DNA from: Magnaporthiopsis rhizophila
Taxonomy: Eukaryota > Ascomycota > Sordariomycetes > Magnaporthales > Magnaporthaceae
Direction of reading: 5' to 3'
NCBI GenBank assembly: GCA_003049465.1
Contig: PYSS01000055.1
Coordinates: forward strand, 124,001-188,000
DNA: 64,000 bases
Numbering within the stretch: the stretch's first letter is position 1; every line of letters begins with the position of its first letter. Shown here piece after piece: positions 1-12,307 of this stretch. The notes under the pieces are model-generated. The model was not told the origin of the DNA and did not search any database. It saw only the letters and a list, made by a program, of their open reading frames with translations. Position numbers and translations under genes: made by a program.

Positions 1-1127
1 GGGAAGATGGCCATGTTTATATGCAGCAGCTGAATCATTCCGCTTCGGCTCATGCCAAGGGGAAAACCACGCACGTTCTGGTTGCTCTCGGGTAGGTAGG
101 CTATCGGCTCCGTGCATGGCATCGGATGCGTCTCTCGGTCGGACCTGCAGGTTCCCGTGCGCGTGCGGTACGAATGGGCGTGCGTGCGAGCTGGCGCTCT
201 AGGCAGGCTGGCCTCGGGCTGGGGGGGACTGCGAGGTCTAATTTCACCAGGCTGTGCCACATCAGCTTTGTGAGAGTTGATTTCTTTGCAGCAGAGACAC
301 TGCAGACCGGACTCGACGTGGACTTGGATGCAGCGAGCCGTTCCTTGTTCGCCCTGGATGTCGGGTCATCTTTTGTTCGGACCGGCGGGGCCCTCGACTT
401 GCATCAACCCCCTCAGCCGTCGGTCACAACCCACGGAAAGATGCTGCCTGCCGGTCGGCATATCTTCTCCCGCACCCTCGCCCGAGCCTGTTCTATCTAT
501 AGGTTAGGTAGGTGGCTTGTTCCACAACCGAGGGGCATCAATGCCATTGCCTACCTATGTTTCTTGCTAACCCAGGGCACGCCACTCCCCCCAAAGCCAG
601 AGGCAGGTTCGCCTCCTGCTCTCGGATCCCGTCCCTGCGCCCGCCCGGGGGAGGCGCCACCACCACTCGAATTCGAGATGGTGCCGTGTCGGCGCTGCGC
701 CGGGGCCGCGCCCACAAAAAACCTTACATTCCACCTATCCTCTCCCCAGATTGATTCGGGACTGGACTCGATCGATCTGGCGCTCCCCCAAGGAAACCAG
801 ATCGACCCTCTCCCATGGACCACAGTCTTTGTCAACCGGCTTGACATACACCAACCAACTGGAAGCGTACATGATCATGTTGGGCTGTCCCCATTTGACG
901 GGTTTCCTTGGCACGCCAAGGCTCTCTCTTCCTCGCAGTTCGCAGTAGAGAACCGCTAGCCTTGTCACGTCCTGCTTGCTATCTTCAGCGCGGCGTGCGT
1001 TGTTCGCGGCCGTGGAACGTCCCAGCGGGCGCCCATCCATCCCCACCCCCTGTTTACTTCGTATTCTTGACCGTCATCCCTGGCATCGACGTGTCACGAC
1101 ATCGGCCTCTCGGGAACTTGGATGCTT

Positions 1128-1158
<31 letters not shown>

Positions 1159-2178
1159 CTTTCTTTCCTTCTTTCTTTCTTTCGTTGGACTGCAGGTTTC
1201 CTTTGCTGATCCCCAAGGCGGAGGGGCGGTTAGAAGCCCTACCTAGGGACAGCGACAAGTATGCTTCGTCTGGTTCGCCTGCTCGGCGAGGAACACTCTT
1301 CCGCGGGGCGTGTCGTCGACCCGCCTCTGGCCTCGCCCCTCATCGCAGGTCGGTAGGGAGAGGTTTCCCTGACTATGGCGCCCTGCTCCGATCGCCTAGG
1401 TAGTTAGGCAAACGTACTAGTGGGGCGCCCAAGGGGCTCGCCGAGAGTGCCGCTGCCAGAGACGCCACCCCTTTGGAGATCTTGATCCTTTTCCCTCCGG
1501 CCTCGCGTCGAGCGCCGCTAGGAAGGCATCGCTTGGTGGCTAGGTTGCCGACGGATCCGTCCCCTACCTCGTTTCCGTCATGCGGTCCCGGCACTCGGGC
1601 CGCCCGCGTCCTGTTCTTTTGATCCTTCCACACACTCTTTCTCTCTCGCTCGCGCGCCAAGGGAGCCTGGCCATGCTGGTCTATTCTCGTGGAACGCGGC
1701 CGCCAAGCCCTGGCTGGCGCCCTCGGACGCCCGCGACGTAATGGCGAGCGACGGCACCGCCGTGCATCCGAGAACTACCCACCAGCGGCGCTGCCACCAC
1801 ACCTCAGCGACTTATATCTCGTGCCTGGATCTCCGCCCGCCCTTCCGTCATGTCCCACTCTCCCACTCGCCCTACCTTTGTTGTCCTCTCTCTAGAGCCT
1901 CTGAACTGGCACTCCTTCGTTCAGCGGCCTTGACAGAGCGTCTCTTCTCGACTCTCTTTTCTTATCCTCTCTAGAATTTCATTACACACCTACTTCCTTT
2001 TTATCTCTTTCTGCTGGGGGCTTGGACATCTCCTCAACGCTCCTTCTGCCACTACCGTCTTCACCCTTGATATTTTTGTGTTGCCGCCATCCCTAATTTC
2101 TCATTCTCCCACTTGTCTGCATACCCGAGGATCTAGGACACGAACAACACGGAACATAACGTCCTGTCCTAGACAACA
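1..2178. other. Upstream non-coding region
   Basis: No gene is recognised here. The open frames, including one of 277 codons at 126-959, have random-looking composition and no recognisable domain. The stretch holds copies of the CCTAGGTAGG-type motif (around 95, 504, 1240 and 1396), a run of 27 T at 1132-1158 followed by a TTTC-rich tract, and from about 1800 a long C/T-rich segment. That segment is typical of the promoter and 5' leader of a fungal gene and probably serves the chitin deacetylase starting at 2179. The 3' end of a gene lying left of the window cannot be excluded. Confidence 0.5.
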
Positions 2179-4326
2179 ATGAGGTGGACACTACTCGCCT
2201 TATCGGCCTACGCCGGCCTGGCCGCGGCCCACGGCGACCATGGGATCCCTCACATCGTTGGTGATAGCCAGCTTGCGTCGGAGCTTAGGGCCCGAGGTTA
2301 CGGCGGCCACGCCCCTCACATGCATGGAGTGCCACTGGGAAGACGAAGTGTTGCTGAGCTGAGGGAACGCCAAAATGCCAATGGGAGGTGCGGCCTGAAC
2401 ATTGGGAAATGCGCAGCCGGATCCTGCTGCTCAGCCGCAGGGTAAGAAAGCACTGGGAGGGAGATGAGGAGCAATCATCAAGACCACCAAAAACTAACAC
2501 GTCTCGATCGTCTTTCTCCAGATGGTGCGGGACTGGCAAGGACTACTGCGCGGCCCCTGACTGCCAGATCAACTACGGGCCCGCTTGCGATGGCAACCAG
2601 GTTCCAAAGGGTACCGACACCAGCGGTGTAGTCAGAACCAAGGCTGGCAATGTGCCTTATGGTGGCTTGGGTATCTACAGCTGCGTCACCAAGGGCGAGA
2701 TCGCCATCACCTACGATGACGGGCCATACCAATACACCAACGACCTGCTCAATATCTTCAAGGTTTGTTGTTGTGGATCACCTTACACCTCTTCACAAAC
2801 TCACCCTTAGCTAGATATGGCGCTGACCTTGACTTGTGTGTGTCTCATTTGCCAAACAGAAATACAACGCCTTTGCCACCTTTTTCGTCACCGGCAACAA
2901 CCTGGGAAAGGGGCACATCAACGACCCCACGACCCCCTGGCCGGCCATCCTGAAGCGCATGATGGCCGAGGGTCACCAGGTTGCGAGCCACACGTGGTCT
3001 CACCAGAACTCGAGCCAGCTGACGGCGGCCCAGATGAAGGCGCAGATGGTCAACAACGAGATCGCCATCGCCAACGTGCTAGGCTACTTCCCTACGTATA
3101 TGCGGCCGCCGTACTCCATCTGCGAGTCGCAGTGCCAGAGCATCCTCAGCACGCTCGGATATCATATCGTCTACTTTGACCTCGACACCGAGGGCTACCT
3201 CAGGGACTCGGTGACGCAGATCCAAGGGTCCAAGGACATCTGGGACGCCGCCGTCGGGCTGGCCAACCCGGCCAGCACCTCCTTCCTCCACATCGAGCAC
3301 GACCTCCAGTCCCAGGTCGTGTACAATCTCACCGAGTACATGCTCATCTCGCTCATCGCCAAGGGCTTCAAGTCCGTCCCCGTGGGCCGGTGCCTGGGCG
3401 ACGACCCCAAGAACTGGTACCGCTCCCTGGACAAGCCGGTCCCGGCGTACCCGCCCCCTGGGGTTACCCCCGGTGACGGCGGCGTCGTGTCGCCGACCTT
3501 GACCAGCTCCTCGCCGGCACCTGCCGCGACCACCAGCAGCGCCGCCAACCCGCAGGGGACCATGAAGACGAGCGCGGCGGGCAATTGCGGCAACGGCATC
3601 ACCTGTATCGGGTGGCCGGGCGGCAGCTGCTGCAGCCAGCACGGCTGGTGCGGCTCCGACGACAACTACTGCGGCGCCGGCTGCCAGCCGGCCTTTGGCA
3701 CCTGCGCCAACAGCCCGGCTCCGGGTGCCTCTTCTTCGTCCGCCACGGCCACGGCCACCAACACGGCTGCCAACCCCGCGGGGACCCTGAAGGCGAGCGT
3801 CGAGGGCAACTGTGGCAACGGCATCACCTGCATCGGCTGGCCGGGCGGTACCTGCTGCAGCCGGTATGGGTGGTGCGGCGCCGACGACTTTTACTGCGGC
3901 GCAGGCTGTCAGCCGGCCTTTGGCACTTGCGGCAACAGCCCAGGCTCCCCTTCCCCTGATGACGACGACGGGCCGAGCACCACCAGCTCGTCCTCGGCCA
4001 CCTCCGCTACTGATGCTGCCGTGTCTTCTTCTTCTTCTTCTTCTTCTTCGTCGTCGTCGTCATCGCCCACTTCCTCTTCCTCTGTCAAGCCGACCTCGAC
4101 GACGACGACGACGACAAAGACGACCAGCAGCAGCTCGTCGACGGCCAAGACCAGCCAGGCGACGCCGACGCCGACGGCCCTCAAGGCCAGCACCGACGGC
4201 AACTGCGGAAAGACGGCGGGCATGACATGCAACGGCAGCAAGTACGCGCCCTGCTGCTCGCGCAATAACAAGTGCGACTGGAACTGCTTCTCGGGCTGCC
4301 AGAGGGCGTATGGCTGGTGCTTCTGA
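2179..4326 (+). CDS. Secreted chitin deacetylase (CE4) with CBM18 chitin-binding modules
   Basis: Exons 2179-2441, 2522-2762 and 2860-4326 (GT-AG introns) give 656 aa. An N-terminal signal peptide (about residues 1-18, ending AAAHG) points to the secretory pathway and cell wall. Order: one CBM18 (about 70-110, SAAGWCGTGKDYC); a NodB polysaccharide deacetylase domain with TYDDGP (D153 base, D154 metal), HTWSH (H212/H216 metal ligands), RPPYS and a late EHD motif; two near-identical CBM18 modules with GWPGG-CCS; a Ser/Thr-rich linker encoded by TCT/TCG repeats; and a diverged Cys-rich C-terminal module ending AYGWCF. Enzymes of this family hydrolyse N-acetyl groups of chitin to give chitosan, in wall remodelling or in hiding chitin from host receptors. 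Intron 1 interrupts the first CBM18, so the GGA codon for Gly88 is split. All catalytic ligands look intact. The family call is secure; the biological role is inference. Confidence 0.93.
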
Positions 4327-5041
4327 TTGGTAAGATATGCTCCCGCCTCTTTAGCTAGAGGACATTTTTTTTTTTTTTTTTTTTTTTTTGGCCATGTTCT
4401 CTCCACATGTCGAGTAGCCCAAGACGGATGATATCTAACCCTAGAGACACATTTGACAGAATAGAAAATTGAAGCGGACCGGTACACTAGATCGGGCCGC
4501 ATGATAGACCCCTTCTATACAACCGGACTGGGCACATGTACCAAGAGTTTGTAAACGACTTGAAGAAGGAATTAGAAAAAAAGAGAATGGTCATGTCGCG
4601 GTCTTTTGATGATTAAAGTTTTTTTTTTTTTTCAGGGTAGACGGTTCACGTCTGGTTTTTAGTATTCTCCTCGGCTTGGGCTATGAGGACTTTGCTTCTT
4701 CTTTGTGCCGGTCTGGAACGATCGCCACGGATCCTTCCCGCTCGGTTGGATCTTGTCAACCGAGCGAGGTTTCAGTTAGATTTCATGTCACTCCTTAGAT
4801 GCCTATTAGACTTTTTATTTTTTTTCCTTTTGAAGCTGCTACTGCCCTTGATGAGAGATAAACGTCTTATAAAACCTTGTGATCCAGAGTATGTTGCGGA
4901 TCCTCACAACGTGCAACCAGCGGCTAAAGCGAACGTAGCACAACATAACATACCCGATGATCTAATATTTGTCTACGTATCGTTTCCGGCCATCACTCGT
5001 ACAATATGTTACAGATCAACAGGGGGCTCTATGCTCAGCTT
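4327..5041. other. Convergent intergenic region with poly-T tracts
   Basis: This is the 3' ends of the chitin deacetylase (+) and the helicase (-), which converge. It contains 25 T at 4365-4389 and a shorter T run near 4619. No gene is seen; the open frame at 4683-5057 is AT-rich with no recognisable domain. Confidence 0.6.
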
Positions 5042-7039
5042 CTATACAAGCGCCTGACCCATGAACATGCTCTCCTTGACCTCAGCCACAATGTCCTTGC
5101 GGTCGTCCTTGCCGACTAGGACAATGCCACGCCCGCGGCGGCCCATGCGCCCGGCCCGGCCTAGCCTGTGTATAAAATCGATGGTGGTGTGCGGCACGTC
5201 GTAGAGCACGACGTGGCGCACGGCCAGGGTGTCTATGCCGCGCGACGCGAGATCCGTCGCCACAATGACCTTTGTGTTGAGAAGTCGCCGGCCCTTTGCC
5301 GGCGGTGGCGGCCCTTTCACTTTGTTTGCGCTGGGCTTATCTGTACTGGTCTCATCCGCAGCCGTGGTGAGCGGTTGGCTGCTGGTGAAGGAGGCGAGCA
5401 TGTCGGACTGCCGCTGCTCCTCGGTGTCGCGGTGCAGGGCGACGGCGTCGATGCCTTTGCTGACGAGGAAATCGGCCAGCTCGTGCGTCTTCTCGCGTTC
5501 GTTTACAAACACCATGATGCGGCGCACCTCGACGACGCCCTTGGTGGGCCCCTCGTGGCGGGCAGCTTCCCTACCGATGGCCCAGATGGCCTCGGCGCAG
5601 GCCAGGTTCTTGTTGTTGTTGTAGGGGTCGCGAGACACGTCGATGACGCCGAGCTGCACATGGCGCGGGATGGCGTGCAGGTTGGGCGTTGTGATGCGGC
5701 GCATGTCCGGGTACCGCGCGGCCAGGTAGCGGTCCAGATGGCGCGGGATCGTGGCCGAGCACATGACGAGGCGGCGGACCGAGGGCATGGCACGCTCGAT
5801 TATGCTCTCGGTCACCTCGGAGAAGCTGCGGTCGAGAAGCGAGTCGGCCTCGTCGACGATCAGATCCGCCACGCGCGAGAGCACGTTTGGGTTCGTCGTC
5901 ACGATGGACGAGAGCAGGTGCGGCGTTGCGATCAGCACGTCGATGCCCGCGGGCGAGAAGATGTCGGCCTCGAGCACCGTGGCCGAGTAGTTGGCCGACA
6001 CGAGCCGCGTGCGCGCCTTGATCATGTGTGATAGCGACTTGGCCACCTTGCCGACCTGGTCCACCAGCTCGGCCGTCGGCACCAGCACCACCACACGCGG
6101 CCTTGCCATGGTAGGGTGCGGCTCTGTGGCGCGCTTGGGCTTGCGCTGCTCATCGGCCTGGTCCTTTACGTCCTCCTTGGCGCGCCGCTCCCGTTCTACG
6201 GCTTGGCGCTGATTGTACGAGATGATATCCGGGTCCTGGGCCTCGGCGACCTTGAGCGCATTGAGGGCCGGCACAAGATAAGCCAGGGTCTTTCCGGAGC
6301 CCGTCTCGGCTGCAAGCAGAAATTCTTCCCGGGCAGGTTCCTCGCCACCATCAGCGGCAGCCTTGGACCTTCTAGAGCGCCCCGTCTGGCCCAGGAGCGC
6401 CGGGATGGCAAGGCGCTGAACAGGGGTGGGCTTGATGTTGGTCATGCCTTTCAGGGCTTCGCTGTAGACGGCCTCCTTGACCGCTGGCAGGAGGTCAAAC
6501 TGCTCAAACGACTCAAATTCGCCCGCCTGAGACTTGATCCTGGTCCGCGCGCCGTAGCCCACTGTTGCGAGGCTCTGCTGCATCTTGAGCGCCCTAAACC
6601 CGCGGCCGTCGCGGCCAAGTGCGCCCCTCCGCGCGCCTTCGCCGCGGTCTGATGCGTCCCGTGGCGGGCCGCTGAAACGCGGGCTTCCAGATCCCGGCAA
6701 CCTTACGCTAGGATCTACGTTGGCGACCCTGCGGTTAAGGCCGCCGAACGGCCCCTCAGTCCGTCTTGGCCTCGGGCCACTCCGCCCGCCGTCATGAGCA
6801 ACACTGTCTGATAGGACCATGCGGGACGGCGTGCGTTTTGGTGGGTGCAGTGGCCCGGCGCATGCATGGCCGGTTGAGAACGGCCGGGAAGCCAGGACCG
6901 GTGCCGGGACGGGGGCACGGGGCAGTACACGGAAAGTGTGGTGCCCCTGAAGCAGAGACCTCGGCGCCGCCCCGACGGCGGAAGCACGGCCTGAGATGCG
7001 GCAGGCCAGACATATCGGCCCCAGCGCTGATCTCAGCAT
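5042..7039 (-). CDS. MRH4: Mitochondrial DEAD-box ATP-dependent RNA helicase, Mrh4-like
   Basis: Single exon, 665 aa from the ATG at 7039. That ATG is preferred because it begins an Arg/Ala/Ser-rich, acid-poor segment (MLRSALG...) resembling a mitochondrial presequence. The frame stays open upstream, with further ATGs at 7246 and 7234 adding about 70 residues. Helicase motifs in order: Q motif (IKPTPVQ), motif I ETGSGKT (about 245-251), PTAEL, motif II VDEAD, motif III SAT, and motif VI HRLGRAGRMGRRG near the end. The VDEAD box, the inserts in the N-terminal lobe and the presequence match fungal Mrh4, which in yeast acts on 21S rRNA in late assembly of the mitochondrial large ribosomal subunit. 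It converges with the chitin deacetylase and diverges from the glycogen-binding gene. Assignment to Mrh4 rather than another mitochondrial helicase rests on overall layout. Confidence 0.85.
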   Translation of the reverse strand: MLRSALGPICLACRISGRASAVGAAPRSLLQGHHTFRVLPRAPVPAPVLASRPFSTGHACAGPLHPPKRTPSRMVLSDSVAHDGGRSGPRPRRTEGPFGGLNRRVANVDPSVRLPGSGSPRFSGPPRDASDRGEGARRGALGRDGRGFRALKMQQSLATVGYGARTRIKSQAGEFESFEQFDLLPAVKEAVYSEALKGMTNIKPTPVQRLAIPALLGQTGRSRRSKAAADGGEEPAREEFLLAAETGSGKTLAYLVPALNALKVAEAQDPDIISYNQRQAVERERRAKEDVKDQADEQRKPKRATEPHPTMARPRVVVLVPTAELVDQVGKVAKSLSHMIKARTRLVSANYSATVLEADIFSPAGIDVLIATPHLLSSIVTTNPNVLSRVADLIVDEADSLLDRSFSEVTESIIERAMPSVRRLVMCSATIPRHLDRYLAARYPDMRRITTPNLHAIPRHVQLGVIDVSRDPYNNNKNLACAEAIWAIGREAARHEGPTKGVVEVRRIMVFVNEREKTHELADFLVSKGIDAVALHRDTEEQRQSDMLASFTSSQPLTTAADETSTDKPSANKVKGPPPPAKGRRLLNTKVIVATDLASRGIDTLAVRHVVLYDVPHTTIDFIHRLGRAGRMGRRGRGIVLVGKDDRKDIVAEVKESMFMGQALV

Positions 7040-8488
7040 GACCAGACTAGAGGTATGTAGGAAACGAAAGCCGGGGCGCTGCGCGGGCAAGAGCGCTAGA
7101 TGTCGTGTGATCGTCTTGGTGCAGTTCTCATCGAATTCTCGGTCGGTGCCTCTGGAAATTCTTTTTCCATCAATGCTCCAATCGGAGGCCCACATCCCCG
7201 ATTGGGCCGCGATGTTGGCAAACGTCTCCACCATGGGCCTCGCCATGGCCGCCACCACTAGGTTGCGCCAAGGGCTCGCGGGTGATTGTGGGGCACTCTG
7301 TTATCGTCGGTCGGCCTCAGCCAACTGCCGTGCTTCCCGCTCTTTCCTTTCGTTGGTTGCTCGTCCTGCAGCTCGTGCATTTGATCCAGCACAGCTTCTG
7401 CAAGTGCTGGTGCAACCACATGGATCCATCCACTAGCTTACCTGAGTCGTGAACGGGAAGGAGTCCAGCACATCACAACGGCGCCGACCGACGCCAGCAC
7501 AGATTGCAGATTGGCCGACTTACCTGTTGCCTTCTTCCACGTACTCGTTGTTGGGGCAGCAGTCTACGCTGACTCCGTCTCGGGCACTGGCCCTGGCGGT
7601 GTGGCGTGATATGGCACGACGCTGAGCTCGTCGACACAGCCAAGGTAGGCCAGGTAACCCAATTGAGGGGGGCAGCCAAGCTCCCGCTCCTTCTCGACGT
7701 CCAACCACGTACGTCCCGACTTCGCCCACCAAGATTATGCGTGCGCACGAGGGCGGATGATAGCATTGGCCAAACTGGTGCTGCGGGGAAGCCAGGGTTG
7801 GCTGGACTGGTCTGGCATGTGCAGATCCGTACTGTGTGTGCTTTGCCTCACCCATGCTCCCTCCCTCCCCTGAAGCTTTTCTTGATCGGAGAACGTTTTT
7901 AGTGAAATGTGGTTGCATTGTCCGACTGGACGCGAACGGTTCCCAGCACCGAGCACCGTTGAGCTCGTGGCTCTTCCTGTCGGTCGCCTCTTAAAATCAA
8001 TCGAGGGCCGCTCGTCCGAGCCATGACTGTTCCTTCCCCTTGCCTCAGTGCATTGAGCCCACAACCGAGCCAAGGCAGCCCCGCGGTCTAGGATCGGGCG
8101 ATTCTCCCCGCCGCCCGACATTCGACGGTTTCTGCTGGTGCACCTCTGCCCAAGGGCACCAACATTTTCCAGCCCACGAGCACAAAAGGTTCATTATCTT
8201 CCACCCTCCCCGCCCTTTTCCTAGGAAACCCCTGTAGGAGCTACCTAGGTACCCTTGTCAGCAACGCTATCTCTGCTATCTGCGCCGTGCTTCTCTTTTT
8301 ATTTCTTTTCCTCCTCGTTCGTGTCGGGTCCTGCAACCCGCTCTCCCGAGGACCGCGCCCATTCCGAATCCTACCCAGGTAGAAACCTCCTGGGCTACCG
8401 CGTCGCCGCCAGTGCCGGGGCGGGCAAGAAAATCGTTTGTTTTGTCGCTGTGCAGCTTCTCGCCAAGCAACATTCCCACGGAACAACA
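7040..8488. other. Divergent promoter region
   Basis: This 1.4-kb gap lies between the helicase (-) and the glycogen-binding gene (+). No gene is recognised. It contains one CTACCTAGGTAC motif near 8241 and a C/T-rich leader before the ATG at 8489. Confidence 0.55.
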
Positions 8489-10238
8489 ATGGCGGCCACC
8501 AACAAAGTCCCCGTCACCTTCACCTTTCGGAGGCCTGGGACCAAGCCGCCCGTCTTCGTGGCCGGCTCATTCTCAGAGCCCCAATGGGAGCTGCAGGAGA
8601 TGACGGCCTGCGCCCTCGAAGAGCAAGACGAGTATGAGTTCAAGGCCGAGATCCTCGCAGTTCCCGGCTCCAGCATTCAATACAAGTTCCGCCTGGGGCA
8701 TGGCGACTGGTGGCTTCTCGACGAGAAGGCCGAATCAGGTGAGTCGCCGCCGTGATTTATTTCCCCCCTGGCCCCTCCTGGCCCTACCTCCAGCTGTCAT
8801 TTCTCTCGCCTTCTCTTCTCTTTCCTCCAGCATACATTACTTCTGAACATCTCTTTTGCGGCCTGAAGTACCCTGCCTCCGACTGCACCCGTCGCCTTTA
8901 CCCACTACCTAGTTCGCCATGTCCGCTGATTGACGTCGTCTCTGCAGTTGCCGATAATGAAGGGAATCGCAACAGCGTGCTCACGGTTCCTAACGAGATC
9001 AGGTGAGACCCATTCCACGTTTGGTAGCTCCGTGCACACCCACTTCCTCTCCCCGCTGCTAACCTGCTGCTCCTAGGCCCGGATTGGAGGAGGCGCCCAC
9101 CCCCGAAAACTCACCACCGGCTCCGGCGTCGCCTCCGCATGCCGGCATGGAGTCGGCCCCGGAAATCCGCCTCGATGACGACGTCAAGGGAGCTGAATCG
9201 GGCTCTTTGGGCGACTTCGAAACCGCGTCGGGCTGGCTAGACCCCTTCCCCAAGAAACAGAAGGCTCCCATGGACGCCGACTGGGACGACGGTCAGGACC
9301 GCGTGCCTCTTTTTTCTCACGAGTGCCTTGCATCCGCCGATGAGGCTTCGAACGAAGCGGGCAGCCCGCCGCACTCGCCAAGCGAGCCGCGTCACTCGCT
9401 CGGATTCGAGCACGAGCCTGACACGTTGGAGCTCCAAGATCCCGAACTCGAGCAGTTCCCCTCGCGTATAGAGCAGATAAGTGAGCTCATTCACGAAGTG
9501 GAGGACGAACTCGAGGAGGACGAGACCACGTTCGAAGGTGTCCCTCCCTCGGCCGTGCTCGGCGTCCCCCGCCGAACAACCAACGACTTTGTCGGGGACT
9601 TTATTGGGGGTTCTCCCACCACGAGCCCGTCCCTGCCTCGGCCGCAGCAGCGTCTGGCTGTCCCCAGAGCGTCCATGGGGTCCGTGGCCTCGGACGTCTC
9701 GTCTTCGGTGTTGTCGCTGCAGTCCATCGCCGAGGGTGGTGAGGAGGAAGACGTTAAGGATCCGCCCGTTTCACCGAAGCCCGTCGTCATGCTCCCCAGC
9801 CCCGTCACTCGCCCGGCCATGCCCGCCAAATTGCCGACAAGCGATGACGACGAGGCTGTCGTGCTGGATAGGGATAGCCCCAAGATAATGCCTGCGCAGA
9901 CCCTCACGCCAGTTCCGCCGCAAGATGGTGAGAATATGACTGCTGCACTCCCGCCGAAGGACGTGTCTCGCGATTTACCTGGACAATCCGAGAAGGCCCA
10001 AGTGGATGGGGCCGGTCGTGATGGAGAGTACCAAACGTCGAAAGAAAAGGAGAGAGAAATTAACGCAACCGGCATTTCAATGCCAGTCGAGAAGGAGAAG
10101 GAAGCCGTCGGCAACAACGTCCAGCTGTCCAGAGGGGTAGGAGGAGGCAAAGGAGCTGACCGGCAGACCATGATCGTGGTTGGCAGCGCTGTCGTTGCCT
10201 TGGTGGGGCTGGCAATTTGGTACAAGGGGGGGATTTGA
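8489..10238 (+). CDS. AMPK-type glycogen-binding (CBM48-like) protein with C-terminal membrane anchor
   Basis: Exons 8489-8738, 8948-9002 (55 nt) and 9077-10238 give 488 aa; the frame is restored exactly across both introns (...ES|VADNEGNRN...). Residues about 5-85 form an AMPK1_CBM/CBM48-like beta sandwich (VTFTFRRPG, VFVAGSF, W-x-LQEM, YKFRLGHGDWWLLDE) with the typical NEGNRNSVLTV tail. A long acidic, Ser/Pro-rich disordered region follows. A hydrophobic helix (about 463-482, MIVVGSAVVALVGLAIW) then ends in the short tail YKGGI, which suggests a tail-anchored membrane protein with its binding domain in the cytosol. The N-terminal domain resembles yeast Crp1/Mdg1 and AMPK beta subunits. A role in tethering to glycogen or in signalling is inference. 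Confidence 0.85.
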
Positions 10239-12307
10239 TGATGACTCTGGGCTCTGCGCCTCCACGGAGGCCGTCTTGCGGAAGGAAGTTTGCGCTCTGG
10301 TTTTTATGGCTAGCACGATTGGCTGCGCTGTGACACGATACTAAAACGAGGGATAATAAGGGAACGGGAGCATCGATACTGGACATTCAATCAACTGTTT
10401 GTTTCCTTTGTCCAAGGGTGCGGATGTTGCGACTGCAATTCTTTATCGGTACCTCTAGAGCTACCTACATATTGACTCCATTGATACCGGCCCTTGTCCT
10501 TGTCTGTAGCACGTGAGTCTTGATATTACGTCCTCAGGACCACCTCAGGTTATCATAAGATGGCGACGGCAGAAAGTCCCGCCGTAGAGGTACGAACGCG
10601 GCGAGATTTCTAGTGTATAGAGTCGTCATGCAATCTCCAACTGGCGGGGAACATGACGAAAGTTGGGTGAGTGTATTCCGAGGAGCATCTGATAGCAAAC
10701 AGCAGGACCGTTGCCTGGTTCCTGATACTTCCTCCTCCTCCTCCTCGCGCGCAACAGAACCCACAGAGCCATCGCCGGCACGGTATCGAGATGCGCAGAT
10801 ATATGGTAGGTTAGCGCAGTACCTTGTCTCGTCAGAGTATCCTCTCAGCCGGGCCTTGAGAAGATCAAGCAGAAAGGAGGTGGGAAGGGCACGAGTGAGA
10901 GGAGGAGCAACTGACCTGAGAGAAAAAAAAAGAGGTTGAAGCACCGTCCTCAACAGAATGATCGGAATTGAATTGTTACCCGAGCCCCGGCAATCTCCCC
11001 CCACGAAGGGGAAGAGAAAGCCAGAAAACCCGGTCGGTAACGCCGCGTATCGCACTCCAGTGTCTCCCGACACAATCTTCGCAACGACTCTCCCAGAGGT
11101 AAAAAAAAGACGCCGGCGGTTTTGTCCGAAAGCAAGCCGTCATCATCTCCCATCCTCCTCGCCTTGCGGTTCGGAAGAAGAAGAAAACCGACAACCCCCC
11201 GGAAAAACCCGCGCTTTTTTCACTGCTTTTCTGATGCCAATTGCAGACGTGGATGGGTTCACGCCAGGCCGTCACGGGCTGAAGAAGTTGGGTATCACCC
11301 GTCCTTTTTTTTGTCTCCTCTTCCTGGGAAAAGGTGAACAAAAAACGACAGCGGCTTCCCCGAGAGTGAAGATTTCTCCGAATTTCTCACATGCGGAATT
11401 CGAGAGTCACCCTCTCCCCCGTGTTGTTTTCCCGCAATGAAGCGGTAGACAGACGGTGTGTGGAGGGTGTCCTCTCCGTGTTTTGAGCATGGAAACGCAG
11501 CGTTGAAGAGGACGATGCTTGAAGAGGAAAAGAGGGGGGAAAACGAACGAAAAGAAAAAAAAAATCACCGCGGAGTCATCGTTTTGAGGTTCACTGCCCG
11601 CCCACCTTGTGGAGAGGCGCCCCACTGACGTGCCCGCCCGATCAGTGGGGCTTCCGCCGTTGGGAAGGCCTGCTTAGGTAAGCCAGCTGACGACCAGGCC
11701 TGGCCCTTGAGGCTGCGGTGAGGCTGACACGGCCAAAACTGACGAAAGCGGAAGGGATGGGTCCCCCCCTGACCGAACGACAAACGGTGAGGAAAAAATC
11801 ACGTAGAAGGCAGAAAGGACGCCCGTTCTTGCCCCACAAGCCCCCTCTCTCCCAGCGACGCACCATCCGTATACCAAAACATGCTCAGCAACAACCACAT
11901 GCAGGCTATCTCGGGACTTGACCTGTCCCGCAGGTGACCAGTCGTTGGCTTGCACTTGCACGCCGTGCCCCTTTTTCGTCTTTGTCCTCACAATTGTTGG
12001 TGGACCTGCTTATGTGTCTCTTCACCGTCAGTCTCCCCTTTCGTCCCCTTCAACGGATAGACCATAGAGCATAAACCCTGCGAGCTTAGACCATAGATCT
12101 CTGTCCTTTCATGTCCCCTTTCCTTGCCGCCTTCTTTACCTTCCTAGAACCTTCTGAACAGCACCTTCCGGCTCGCGCCCAAAACACTTTTTAGGCTTCC
12201 TCTAGAACGATTTTGCCTTCAGTTCACCTAGACTTAGAGGAGAGGACACAGGTCCACAGATTACCCACACAATTCTTTCCATCCTACACCACACAAGAGT
12301 CCCCGAA
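10239..12307. other. Intergenic region, purine-rich in part
   Basis: No gene is recognised in this 2-kb stretch. From about 10900 to 11560 the plus strand is rich in A and G, with GAAAA runs; a 160-codon frame there (10958-11440) has low complexity and no domain. The last 300 bp are C/T-rich and look like the promoter and leader of the methyltransferase gene starting at 12308. Confidence 0.5.

Noticed and set aside
126..959. 277-codon open frame
   Set aside because: Composition looks random, no domain or signal is visible, and long stop-free frames are expected in DNA of this GC content; no splice structure supports it.
10958..11440. 160-codon Lys/Arg/Pro-rich open frame
   Set aside because: It follows from a purine-rich tract, is of low complexity, and lacks a promoter or domain.
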